Shown here: piece by piece, positions 9,570-17,531 of the stretch | How positions within the stretch are numbered: position 1 is the first letter of the stretch | Layout: each line of letters opens with the position of its first letter | From: Myxococcales bacterium | Lineage (GTDB): Bacteria; Myxococcota_A; Polyangia; Polyangiales; JAFGIB01 | Assembly: GCA_029880325.1 (NCBI GenBank) | Contig: JAOUOP010000021.1 | Coordinates: 54,363 to 118,362 of the forward strand | DNA length: 64,000 nucleotides | Direction: 5' to 3' | Translations under genes and position numbers: made by a program | Notes under the pieces: generated by a model | Database searches by the model: none | What the model was told of the DNA's origin: nothing | The model's input: the letters and a program-made list of their open reading frames with translations, nothing else

Positions 9570-9975
9570 GCGGCGTTTCGCCGAGCCCAGCGCACGCTCG
9601 GCAACGCCTCCGACGCCGACGAGGTGGTGGTGCACGACGCCTTCGCGCGCCTATTCGAGAAACCGCGCCTCTTTCTCGGCGGCAGTCGTCTCGGCACCTA
9701 CCTTTACAGCGCCGTCACCCCAGGCCTGCTTGAACCGCATCCGAAACGGTCGCACCCGCCTGCGACTGCTCGGCGCCGCTGATGCCGACGGCGACGGCGA
9801 GGTGGTGCTCGATGAACTCTACCGCTACGCCTACGGTGCCAGCGTGTGCGCCACCAGCCGCATCACCGAGGCCCAGACCCATTTCTTGCGCATCGTCGAT
9901 GGCGACACCCTGGAGGCTCCCTTGGTCGTGGGTTTCGCCGTGCGCAGGGGGCTGGCTGTCGGCAAACACTTCTGA
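9570..9975 (+). pseudogene. Relic: ECF sigma region 2 fragment joined to a caspase-like/EF-hand fragment, frameshifted
   Basis: In one + frame, about 9585-9720 reads like sigma70 region 2 (QRTLGNASDADEVVVHDAF, then RLFEKPRLF...LGTYLYSAVT). The continuation expected for such a protein (CLNRIRNGRTRLRLL) is found in the next frame from about 9722. It is followed directly by DADGDGEVVLDELYRYAY, which looks like the C-terminal part of myxobacterial caspase-family (C14) proteins and also fits an EF-hand loop. The frame then runs to the TGA at 9973-9975. There is no start codon, no sigma region 4 and no caspase catalytic domain. A deletion that fused two neighbouring genes plus a frameshift explains this best. 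The convergent neighbour is a TPR protein of a kind often found near such genes. Confidence 0.6.
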
Positions 9976-10953
9976 TCAAAACCGACCGCTGAGCGCGACG
10001 CTGCCGGGCCCGATTGCGGCGCGCACTTCGGCGCCTCCGTCCGAGGCCGTCAGAAGCAGCACCGCCCCCGTCACCCCGACCGCGGCAGCGGTCACGCCGC
10101 CCACGATGGCCAGCGTCTCGGCCGTCTCGACGGTGTCCTCTTTGCTGCGGCAGTAGTCGCTGGGCATTTCAGCCGTGCATTCGGCATCGTTGTACTTGTT
10201 GGCCGTGACTTCCCGAACCCCCACGGCGATCCCGGCCCCGACGGCGAAGGTGCCCGCCGCGACCAGCGTCACGATGCCCCACAGGGTCTGGGCATTGGCG
10301 CCGGTGTCCTGGGCTGTGGCCCTGGCGGTCGCGCCGGACGCGGCGACCTGTGGTGCGACCACCGGCTCGAGCTTCAGCTGCATCTCGTGGGAGCCGCCGC
10401 CCAGCACTTTGATCGAGCGTTCGACGGGCCGGTAGCCCTTGAGCTGGGCCGACAGGGTTCGCTCGCCCATGGCCAAAAGCAGCGCGCCCTCCGTGTCGGG
10501 CGCCGGCGGTGGCCGGCCGTCGAGCAAGAGCGTTGCGGTCGAGGGCTCGAGTGTAACCCACACCCGATCGACGTAGCCGAGCGCGCGGGCCAGCACGGCT
10601 TCCATTTCGCCGCGCATGGTGGGGGTCAGCGGCTTGCGCCAATCGCCGAGCGCGGCGCGCATGTGGTGGATGGCGAGCGGGTAGTCGCGCAGCTCGAAGG
10701 CCGCGAAGGCCAAGCCGCGGTGGGTGCGGGCGCTGGGGGAGAGCTTATGGGCCCGTCGCATCGCTGCGAAGGCTTCGGCGTAGTTGCCCAGCTGGTGCTC
10801 TCTCAGGGACTCGTCCACCGCCTGCTGGTAGGCTTCGCTGTTGGCGCTGGCATCGTTGGGCTGCGCTTGAGGTGCCTGCGCCAGTGTCTGCGAAAGCGGC
10901 AGCAAACCGATGGCCAGCAGCAGCGCGACCAGGGCGCGGGCGTGGGCCTGCAT
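9976..10953 (-). CDS. Exported TPR/PEGA-type protein with C-terminal hydrophobic pair
   Basis: 325 aa from ATG 10953, chosen because it begins a good signal peptide (MQAHARALVALLLAIG... ending ALA-type TLAQA); an earlier start at 11010 would bury it. Residues about 35-130 form tetratricopeptide-like helices (YAEAFAAMRRAHKLSP). A PEGA-like beta segment follows (VTLEPSTATLLLDGRP ... LKGYRPVERSI). Two hydrophobic segments near the C-terminus (LWGIVTLVAAGTFAVGAGIA and a second Ala/Val-rich one) would anchor it in a membrane. This arrangement is shared with the gene at 55379-56530, suggesting paralogues. Function unknown; probably envelope or associated with a signalling complex. It starts 269 bp from the divergent lipoprotein gene. 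Confidence 0.75.
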   Translation of the reverse strand: MQAHARALVALLLAIGLLPLSQTLAQAPQAQPNDASANSEAYQQAVDESLREHQLGNYAEAFAAMRRAHKLSPSARTHRGLAFAAFELRDYPLAIHHMRAALGDWRKPLTPTMRGEMEAVLARALGYVDRVWVTLEPSTATLLLDGRPPPAPDTEGALLLAMGERTLSAQLKGYRPVERSIKVLGGGSHEMQLKLEPVVAPQVAASGATARATAQDTGANAQTLWGIVTLVAAGTFAVGAGIAVGVREVTANKYNDAECTAEMPSDYCRSKEDTVETAETLAIVGGVTAAAVGVTGAVLLLTASDGGAEVRAAIGPGSVALSGRF

Positions 10954-11222
10954 TGCCACCCAAAAGCTTCCAGATCCGATCAAAACGTTCACGCCGCTCC
11001 TGCCCGGCATGGGTTGTTAGCCAAAGTCGCCATCGGGGCCCCACGATGGGCCCGACATGCTCCGACATCGCGCGGGCGATGGCAAGGTTGCGGGCGCCGT
11101 TGCTGTAGGTGAGGACTGTGCTATCACTCGGCAGCGCCAGTGGCAGGGGCAGGGGCGATCTTGCGGGGGTATCGTTGAGGATGAGGCGGTCGATGGGTGA
11201 TTGGGAATGCGTTGTGCGCGCG

Positions 11223-14200
11223 ATGCGCGCGTTGCTTTGCTGTCAGTTGGTCTGGGTGGCCAGCGCCTGCACGGATTTGCGCGCGGACCTGCCGCCCGAT
11301 GGCGGGAGTGCATCGGATGACGTGGCTGTCGGACAGGGCGATGCCGAGAGCGGTGCCGGGGGCGATGGGGCCGGTGGTGGTGACGGCAAGGACGCCGGCG
11401 ACGATGCCCAGGCTGCGTCCGATGGCGGCGGCGCCCTCGACGAGGGGGCCAACAGCGGCAAGGACGCCGGCGACGCCAGCGCCAATCCCCCCATGGGCGA
11501 TGCCGGCAGCAACGCCGACCCGGTGGTCACGCTCACGTTTCCGCGGGCGGGATTCACCACGCTCGGTGCGCTGCACGTGCGGGGTACGGTGAGCGACGGT
11601 GACGGCGACGCCATCGCGCGCGTGACCATCGGTGGGGTCGAGGCCAGCATCGATGGCGACAGCTGGTCGGCCGAGGTCCCGCTTTCGACCGGCAGCAATG
11701 TGCTGCAGCCGATCGCCGAGGATGCACGCGGGGCCAGCGCAGCGGGGCCGAGCGTGACCATCGAGCGCTCTGCTGACCTGCTCAGTGACCTGCGGGCGTC
11801 TGAGCTGGACGTGGCCAACAACCGCGTGCTGATGGTGGATTTCGACGCCGCCTCTCTGTTCGGGGAGGGCCGTGGCTACGCGCTTTTTTGGATCGATCTC
11901 GACGACGGCACAACGACGCCGCTTTCGGGCGGTGGCTGGGGCAGCGGTCCCGCGTTTGGCCCCGTGGGGTCGGTCGCCCTCGACATCGGCAATGGCCGCG
12001 CCTTTGTGCTAGACCGGGCCGATGACAACGCGGGCGGCGGCAACCGCGTGCTGCGCGTGGATCTGGCCAGCGGTGATCGGACGCCATTGGCCGACGCCAC
12101 GACCCCAGCCCAGCCCGGCGGTGGGCCGGTGCTGCAGTCGGCATACGGTCTTGTCTACGATAGCGGGATGGGGCGCCTGTTGGTCGTCGACAGCGGCAGT
12201 GACCAGCTGCTGGCGATCGATGCGAGCACGGGTGTGCGTAGCGTCGTTTCGGAAGCCGATGCCGGCGAGACCCTTGCAAGCAGCGGTGGCCTCCGCCTGG
12301 ATCTTCATGCCGGTCGCGGTTGCGTCTACGCGGCGACCGGTGCTTCAGTCCGCCAGATCGACCTGGCGGACGGCACGCGCACACGCATCGCTGCGATCGA
12401 CGACGACCTGGGGCACCCGCTTGTAGACATTCGCGACATGACGGTCGACGCGGCCAACGATCGCCTGCTGTTGCGGGATGGCGATGCGATCCTGGAGCTG
12501 GATCTGCCGACGCTGGTACGACGCCAGGTGGCCGGGCTCGATCTCGCTCCCGAATCTCCCCCGTACCGCAATAATGCTGCCAGCTTTAGCTCCGTCGATC
12601 CGAGCGGCAGTGTGCTCTACATCGCGCAGGGCCCATCCTTGCTGCGGCTACCGCTGACCCTGCCCGATGCTCATGAGGTTGTGACGGGGCCCCTCTTCGG
12701 CAATGGTCCGGAACTCTACGGCGCTGCCCTCGACTACTGGGGTGGCGACCTCTACGGCGCCGATGACTTCGACGCGGAGATCATGCGCGTGGACATCGCC
12801 AGCGGTGACCGCACGGTGCTTGCCGACGCGAGCACCGGTAGCGGACAGGCTCTGGTTCGCCCCAGCTCCCTGGTGGTACATGGCACCGGCAACCGCCTGT
12901 TGGTGCGGGACCAGGGTCGCATCGTGGCGGTTCCGCTCGACGGTAGCCCACGTACGCTGCTGTCGAGCAGCAGCCCGGAGGTCGGCACCGGACCTTCGCT
13001 CGGCACCCTCGGGGCCCTGGCCGACTTCGTCGACACCGACAACGATCAGCTGCTCGTGATCGCGAGCGATGAGATCCTGGCGGTGCAGCTCAGCACCGGA
13101 AACCGGACACTGTTCTCGGGTGCGGGCCGTGGCAGCGGCCATCTTCCAGCCCAGTTTTGCGATATCACCTTCGATTCGAAGCGCGATCGCTACGTTGTGG
13201 TAGGCGACGACGATGAAGTGATCGCGATCCATCGGACGAGCGGAGAGCGAAGCGTGATCTCCGGTGGCAGCATCGGTTCGCCCGGACCCACATTCTCCGA
13301 TGCCTACGATGTCATCTATGACGCAAGCGACGATAGGATATTGGTGCGCGACGGCGCTGATGTGATCGAGGTGGATCCCCGCAATGGCTCGCGTCGGCTG
13401 TTGCGACAGCTCCGCTACCTGGGCTGGAGCATGGTCCTCGACGACAACCGACGTCTGCTGATGGCTTTTGCCGCTGAGGTTCGCGCATTCGAGATCGCAG
13501 CACGGTCGCGCACCACGGTCGCAGGCTGGCAACCGTCAGCTGTAGGCTTGCTGACAATGGAAAATCTGGTCAGTGACCGGGGGTTCGATTTCCTTTTGTT
13601 CGACGGTGTGACCGACTTTGACGTCGCCACTGGAGTGGTTGTCCAGATCCCGGGCAGCGGCTTCCGTCCCAAGTCGGGTAGCCTGCCGACGGGCACCTTC
13701 CTCGACCCGACCGCCGGCTTGGGTTTCATCACCACCATGGGCTTTTTCGGAAGTGGGGAATCGACGCTCGTGTCAGTCGATTTGATGACCGGTGAACGCG
13801 CTCTGATTTCGGGCGCCAGCACGGCCGGACCAGGACCCGGGACCTTTCGTTGCGCAGCACTGGACGCTGCGGCTGGACGCGCGCTGGTCTTCGATGTAGG
13901 CCTCGATGCGCTACTGGGCATCGACCTGCAAACCGGCGAGCGCGTCAATCTCTCGGGTGGCCCCGTGGGCGGTGGCGAAGCCTGGGGCTCGCCCTTGCAA
14001 GTGCGCCATGATCCGGCGATGCCCGATCGCGCGTTCATGCTGGACGGGGACCGCGTGCTATCGGTCGCGCTGGACACCGGCGTACGCAGCGTGCTCTCGG
14101 GCGGCGACACCGGCACTGGTGATGCCTTGGTTGCTCCGCTCGCGATGCAGCTCGACCCGGCCGGCAATCGAGTATTGGTTCGCGATCAGGGTCAAGCTGC

Positions 14201-14426
14201 CTTCATTGCCATCGACCTGCGCGACGGGGCGCGCACTGCTTTCGCGACCGATCCCGTTCCATTCAATCCCCCGTCCTCGTATCCCTTTGGGACATCCGTG
14301 GCGGACTTCGACTACGACCCCGCACGCCGCGTCTTGTTCAGCCTCGAGCCGGGGCGCCAAAGCGGTTTGGTGGAACTCGACGAGCTATCGAGCGACTGGG
14401 TCGTGCTCCAAGCGCAGGAGCCCTGA
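11223..14426 (+). CDS. Very large secreted lipoprotein with Asp/Gly linker, Ig-like domain and beta-propeller repeats
   Basis: 1067 aa from ATG 11223, chosen because it begins a lipoprotein signal (MRALLCCQLVWVASAC, lipobox ASAC); the frame is open back to GTG 11109, which would hide it. After the acylated Cys comes a ~90-residue low-complexity linker of Asp, Gly, Ala and Ser, typical of myxobacterial surface lipoproteins. A bacterial Ig-like domain follows (VTLTFPRAGFTT ... VTIERS). The remaining ~850 residues are about a dozen repeats of 55-65 residues with recurring units such as DLASGDRTPL, NRLLVRDQG and SGGxxGxG, consistent with one or two NHL/YVTN-type beta-propellers. Likely role is surface binding or scaffolding; no catalytic motif is seen. 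Confidence 0.85.
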   Translation: MRALLCCQLVWVASACTDLRADLPPDGGSASDDVAVGQGDAESGAGGDGAGGGDGKDAGDDAQAASDGGGALDEGANSGKDAGDASANPPMGDAGSNADPVVTLTFPRAGFTTLGALHVRGTVSDGDGDAIARVTIGGVEASIDGDSWSAEVPLSTGSNVLQPIAEDARGASAAGPSVTIERSADLLSDLRASELDVANNRVLMVDFDAASLFGEGRGYALFWIDLDDGTTTPLSGGGWGSGPAFGPVGSVALDIGNGRAFVLDRADDNAGGGNRVLRVDLASGDRTPLADATTPAQPGGGPVLQSAYGLVYDSGMGRLLVVDSGSDQLLAIDASTGVRSVVSEADAGETLASSGGLRLDLHAGRGCVYAATGASVRQIDLADGTRTRIAAIDDDLGHPLVDIRDMTVDAANDRLLLRDGDAILELDLPTLVRRQVAGLDLAPESPPYRNNAASFSSVDPSGSVLYIAQGPSLLRLPLTLPDAHEVVTGPLFGNGPELYGAALDYWGGDLYGADDFDAEIMRVDIASGDRTVLADASTGSGQALVRPSSLVVHGTGNRLLVRDQGRIVAVPLDGSPRTLLSSSSPEVGTGPSLGTLGALADFVDTDNDQLLVIASDEILAVQLSTGNRTLFSGAGRGSGHLPAQFCDITFDSKRDRYVVVGDDDEVIAIHRTSGERSVISGGSIGSPGPTFSDAYDVIYDASDDRILVRDGADVIEVDPRNGSRRLLRQLRYLGWSMVLDDNRRLLMAFAAEVRAFEIAARSRTTVAGWQPSAVGLLTMENLVSDRGFDFLLFDGVTDFDVATGVVVQIPGSGFRPKSGSLPTGTFLDPTAGLGFITTMGFFGSGESTLVSVDLMTGERALISGASTAGPGPGTFRCAALDAAAGRALVFDVGLDALLGIDLQTGERVNLSGGPVGGGEAWGSPLQVRHDPAMPDRAFMLDGDRVLSVALDTGVRSVLSGGDTGTGDALVAPLAMQLDPAGNRVLVRDQGQAAFIAIDLRDGARTAFATDPVPFNPPSSYPFGTSVADFDYDPARRVLFSLEPGRQSGLVELDELSSDWVVLQAQEP

Positions 14427-14441
14427 GGCTCGAGCTGGGCC

Positions 14442-14942
14442 TCAGTCGCTGGGCTCACGCAACACGATACGAATCAGCTTCGCGTCGGCGGGCTGGAACT
14501 CGTCGCAGCGGTCGAAGAGGCGCTCGGTCACCTGCTGTTCAGGCTCGCCCTGCAGACCTGCGCTCCGCTGACGGCCTGCGCCCGCCCGGTGCCCGCTGAC
14601 GACGTCAGCCCCCCGGAGCCGGCTTGTGGCCACCGCGGCGCCGACCGTGGAACTGGCACCCGCGATGCCGCCATCGCCTCGGGCCGCGGCCCCGGCGCGA
14701 CCGATGCGGGCGACGGTCGGGGTGGCTGTGGTCGGCAATCCCAGCGGAGGCTGGAGCGACACGCATGAGGGGGCCTGTGGCAACGAGCACCGTATCGACC
14801 GCTTCGAGCAGCCCTGGGGGCCATCGAAGTGGGCTTTGATTCCCTGGCCTGGGGCGGGCCTGAACCTGGCGTCTTTTGCCGAGATGAGATACGGCTGCTG
14901 GCGCGGACTTTCGCGTAGGAGTTCCGCCACGGACAACACCAT
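14442..14942 (-). CDS. Doubtful small ORF in a 514-bp gap
   Basis: The gap between the propeller lipoprotein (stop 14426) and the oxidoreductase (ATG 14941) contains a 166-codon minus-strand frame. Its last ~35 codons have strong GC-rich third positions and a protein-like sequence (TERLFDRCDEFQPADAKL...). The middle is Ala/Gly/Arg-rich with weaker third-position bias and could be out-of-frame sequence. It may be the tail of a decayed gene. I recognise no family. Confidence 0.25.
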   Translation of the reverse strand: MVLSVAELLRESPRQQPYLISAKDARFRPAPGQGIKAHFDGPQGCSKRSIRCSLPQAPSCVSLQPPLGLPTTATPTVARIGRAGAAARGDGGIAGASSTVGAAVATSRLRGADVVSGHRAGAGRQRSAGLQGEPEQQVTERLFDRCDEFQPADAKLIRIVLREPSD

Positions 14943-16068
14943 GGGCTACACATCGCGCCAGCTGCAATCGACCATCAACGAGGATGCCACCCTGAAGCTG
15001 GCCCTCACCACCGAAGAGGTCTCCGATCCCGGTCCCGACGAGGTGATCGTGCGCATCGAGGCTTCGCCCCTCAATCCTTCGGACCTGGGGCTGCTCTTCG
15101 GCCCCGCCGACCTGGGCACCGCACGGGCCGAAGGCAGCGCCGACGATCCGGTGGTGATCGCCGACGTGCCCAAGGGGCTTTTGTCCAGCGTGGCCGGGCG
15201 GCTCGGCAAGCCGATGGCCGTGGGCAATGAGGGCGGCGGCGTGGTGGTGGCCGCGGGCGGCTCGGAGCTGGCCCAGTCGCTTTTGGGCAAGACCGTCGGT
15301 GTCATCGGCGGCGCCATGTATAGCCAGTACCGAAAGCTCCACGTCGGCAGCTGCCTCGCGCTTCCCGAGGGCATAACTCCGCGTCAGGGCGCTTCCTGCT
15401 TCGTCAATCCGCTGACGGCCCTCGGCATGCTCGAGACCCTGCGCGCCGAAGGCCACTCGGCGCTGGTGCACACGGCGGCCGCTTCGAACCTCGGGCAGAT
15501 GCTGGTCAAGTTGTGTCAGTCCGAGGGCGTGCCGCTGGTGAACGTGGTGCGCCGCCCGGCCCAGGCGGAGCTGCTGCGCGCCCTGGGCGCCAGCCACGTG
15601 GTCGACTCGAGCGCCGACAGCTTTCGGCAAGACCTGGTCGCCGCCCTGGGCGAGACCGATGCGACGCTGGCCTTCGACGCGACCGGCGGCGGCGAGCTGG
15701 CCAGCCAGATCCTGTCGGCCATGGAAGCGGCGCAAAACGCCAAGGCCCAGGGCTACAGCCGCTACGGCTCCAGCGTCCACAAGCAGGTCTACATCTACGG
15801 CGGTCTCGATCGCTCGCCCACCGTGCTCAAGCGCAGCTACGGCATGGCCTGGGGCGTGGGTGGGTGGTTGCTGACGCCGCTGTTGCAGAAGCTCGGTGCC
15901 GAAGGCGCCGAGCGCTTGCGCGCGAGGGTGGCCTCCGAGATCACCACCACCTTTAGCAGCCACTACACCAAGGAAGTCTCGCTGGCGGGTGCGCTCGCCC
16001 TCGACGCCATCGCCGTCTACGGCAAGCAGGCCACCGGCGAGAAGTATCTGATCAATCCGAGCCTGTGA
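14941..16068 (+). CDS. Zinc-type medium-chain dehydrogenase/quinone oxidoreductase family protein
   Basis: 375 aa from ATG 14941 (MGYTSRQL). The N-terminal GroES-like domain has the MDR signature IRIEASPLNPSDLGLL and GNEGGGVVVAAG, here in the variant lacking catalytic Zn ligands. The Rossmann region is LVHTAAASNLGQMLVKL ... VVDSSADSF ... AFDATGGGELASQ, consistent with NADPH binding although the GxGxxG is replaced by AAASNLGQ, as in quinone-oxidoreductase and enoyl-reductase relatives. The substrate is not predictable. The reading frame stays open upstream to 14626, but that extension is Pro/Ala/Arg-rich and unlike the family. A stand-alone gene; the next ORF starts 113 bp downstream. Confidence 0.85.
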   Translation: MGYTSRQLQSTINEDATLKLALTTEEVSDPGPDEVIVRIEASPLNPSDLGLLFGPADLGTARAEGSADDPVVIADVPKGLLSSVAGRLGKPMAVGNEGGGVVVAAGGSELAQSLLGKTVGVIGGAMYSQYRKLHVGSCLALPEGITPRQGASCFVNPLTALGMLETLRAEGHSALVHTAAASNLGQMLVKLCQSEGVPLVNVVRRPAQAELLRALGASHVVDSSADSFRQDLVAALGETDATLAFDATGGGELASQILSAMEAAQNAKAQGYSRYGSSVHKQVYIYGGLDRSPTVLKRSYGMAWGVGGWLLTPLLQKLGAEGAERLRARVASEITTTFSSHYTKEVSLAGALALDAIAVYGKQATGEKYLINPSL

Positions 16069-16180
16069 GCGAGCCCGGCAAGCAAGCTCGACCTCGAGCC
16101 CAGCACGGCGGCCCCGCGCGCGGACCTCGAGCCGGCCGCCTGCCTTCCATCTGCCGGACTCTGGGCGTACCTTCCGGCCC

Positions 16181-16429
16181 ATGCGGAAAATACAGCCGAA
16201 AAAGTGCCTCCTTCATGGCCGGATGTGGCTGCTGTCGGCGCTCTTGCTGGGCGCCTGCGCCGGGCAACAGCCGCCGGTCGAGACGGCCCCAACCGGTGAT
16301 GGCGCACCGGGCGAGCTGACCATGCGAGAGCCCGAGGCCCACGACCAGCTCGACACCGCGCTGCGCCCCGTACAGCCCGAGGGCATGGCCAGCGCCGCCA
16401 GCGGCGACTCCCAGACGCCGAAAAAGTAA
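16181..16429 (+). CDS. Small lipoprotein
   Basis: 82 aa. A signal sequence ends in the lipobox LLGAC (WLLSALLLGACAGQQ), followed by a short Pro/Glu/Ala-rich, hydrophilic, disordered tail with no Cys. The start at ATG 16181 gives a basic n-region (RKIQPKK). The same strand carries the MDR oxidoreductase upstream and another lipoprotein 45 bp downstream, so co-transcription is possible. Too short for family assignment. Confidence 0.6.
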   Translation: MRKIQPKKCLLHGRMWLLSALLLGACAGQQPPVETAPTGDGAPGELTMREPEAHDQLDTALRPVQPEGMASAASGDSQTPKK

Positions 16430-16474
16430 CCGCGACGCCGCACAGCCGCCGCTGAAGCTGGTATCAAAACCCCC

Positions 16475-17443
16475 ATGCGACAGTGGATGCGACAGGTGAT
16501 GGGGCTTTTGTTTCGAGCGACGGCGCTGCTGGTGCTGCTGGGCTGCGGCCAGGAGGCGGCTGCACCGGCGGCTTCGGCGCCCAGCGAGGCGCCCGCCGAG
16601 GCCAAGCCCGAGCCGCCCCCGGAGCCGAAACCGACCGAGCCGGCTATCACGGTCAGCGGCGTCGGCTTCGACAAGCCCGAGTCGGTGCTGCACGACCCGG
16701 AGGCCGACGTCTATTTGGTCAGCAATGTGATCGGCAAGGCGCTGGAGAAGGACCGCAAGGCTTTCATTTCGCGCCTGGGGCCAGACGGCGAGGTGCAGGA
16801 GCTGAAGTGGATCGAGGGCGGACGCGATGGGGTGACGCTGCATGCGCCCAAGGGCATGGCGCTCTCCGGCGACGCGCTTTACGTCACCGACATCGATGTG
16901 GTGCGCGTCTTCGACCGCAAGACGGGCAAGCCGCGCAAGCCGATCGCGATCAAGGATGCTTCCAGCCTCAACGGTATCAGCGCCGCACCCGATGGCACGC
17001 TCTACGTCAGCGACACCGGCGTCGAGCAGTGGGGGCCCTACGTGGAGCCCAATGGCAAGGACGCCGTCTACCGCCTCTCCGGCGACAAGGCCGAGGCCCT
17101 GGCCCGCGGCAAGGAGCTGGGCAATCCCAATGGTCTGGCCGCCGATGCCAGCGGCGTGTGGGTGGTCAACAAGCCCGGCGAGCTGTTTCGGGTGGAGCAG
17201 GGCGGCTCCCAGGGAGCGCGCACCAAGCTGCCCAAGGGCGGCCTCGACGGCGTCGTGCAGACACCTGCCGGCCTGATCATCTCGAGCTGGGATGCCAAGG
17301 CCGTGCTGCGTCAGACCGACTCCGGCTTCGAGACGGTCCTCGGTGGCATCGCGGCGCCGGCGGGTATCGGCTTCGATGCCAAGCGCGGGCGGCTTTTGAT
17401 CCCGAACCTCAACCAGCACACGCTGGTGATCCGGCCGCTTTGA
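16475..17443 (+). CDS. SMP-30/NHL-like beta-propeller lipoprotein
   Basis: 322 aa. The signal peptide has the lipobox VLLGC (about residue 24), then a Pro/Glu/Ala-rich linker (PEPPPEPKPTEP) of about 30 residues. The rest is a six-bladed-propeller sequence of the SMP-30/gluconolactonase/LRE-like type, with blades recognisable as PKGMALSGDALYVTDIDVVRVF, LNGISAAPDGTLYVSDTG and PNGLAADASGVWVVNKPGEL. Metal-ligand positions typical of true lactonases are not obvious, so an enzymatic role is uncertain. Predicted to be tethered in the periplasm or on the surface. Confidence 0.82.
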   Translation: MRQWMRQVMGLLFRATALLVLLGCGQEAAAPAASAPSEAPAEAKPEPPPEPKPTEPAITVSGVGFDKPESVLHDPEADVYLVSNVIGKALEKDRKAFISRLGPDGEVQELKWIEGGRDGVTLHAPKGMALSGDALYVTDIDVVRVFDRKTGKPRKPIAIKDASSLNGISAAPDGTLYVSDTGVEQWGPYVEPNGKDAVYRLSGDKAEALARGKELGNPNGLAADASGVWVVNKPGELFRVEQGGSQGARTKLPKGGLDGVVQTPAGLIISSWDAKAVLRQTDSGFETVLGGIAAPAGIGFDAKRGRLLIPNLNQHTLVIRPL

Positions 17444-17531
17444 CTCGCCCCACCCCGTTTTTTTTGCGCTTTTTGCCGCCGGGGGCCCGTTTGCTTGCAA
17501 CCGGCGCCGGCTGCGGCCGATACATGGGAAC

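Noticed and set aside
17444..17480. T-rich run after the SMP-30-like gene as intrinsic terminator
   Set aside because: No stem precedes the T run, so only a weak terminator candidate.
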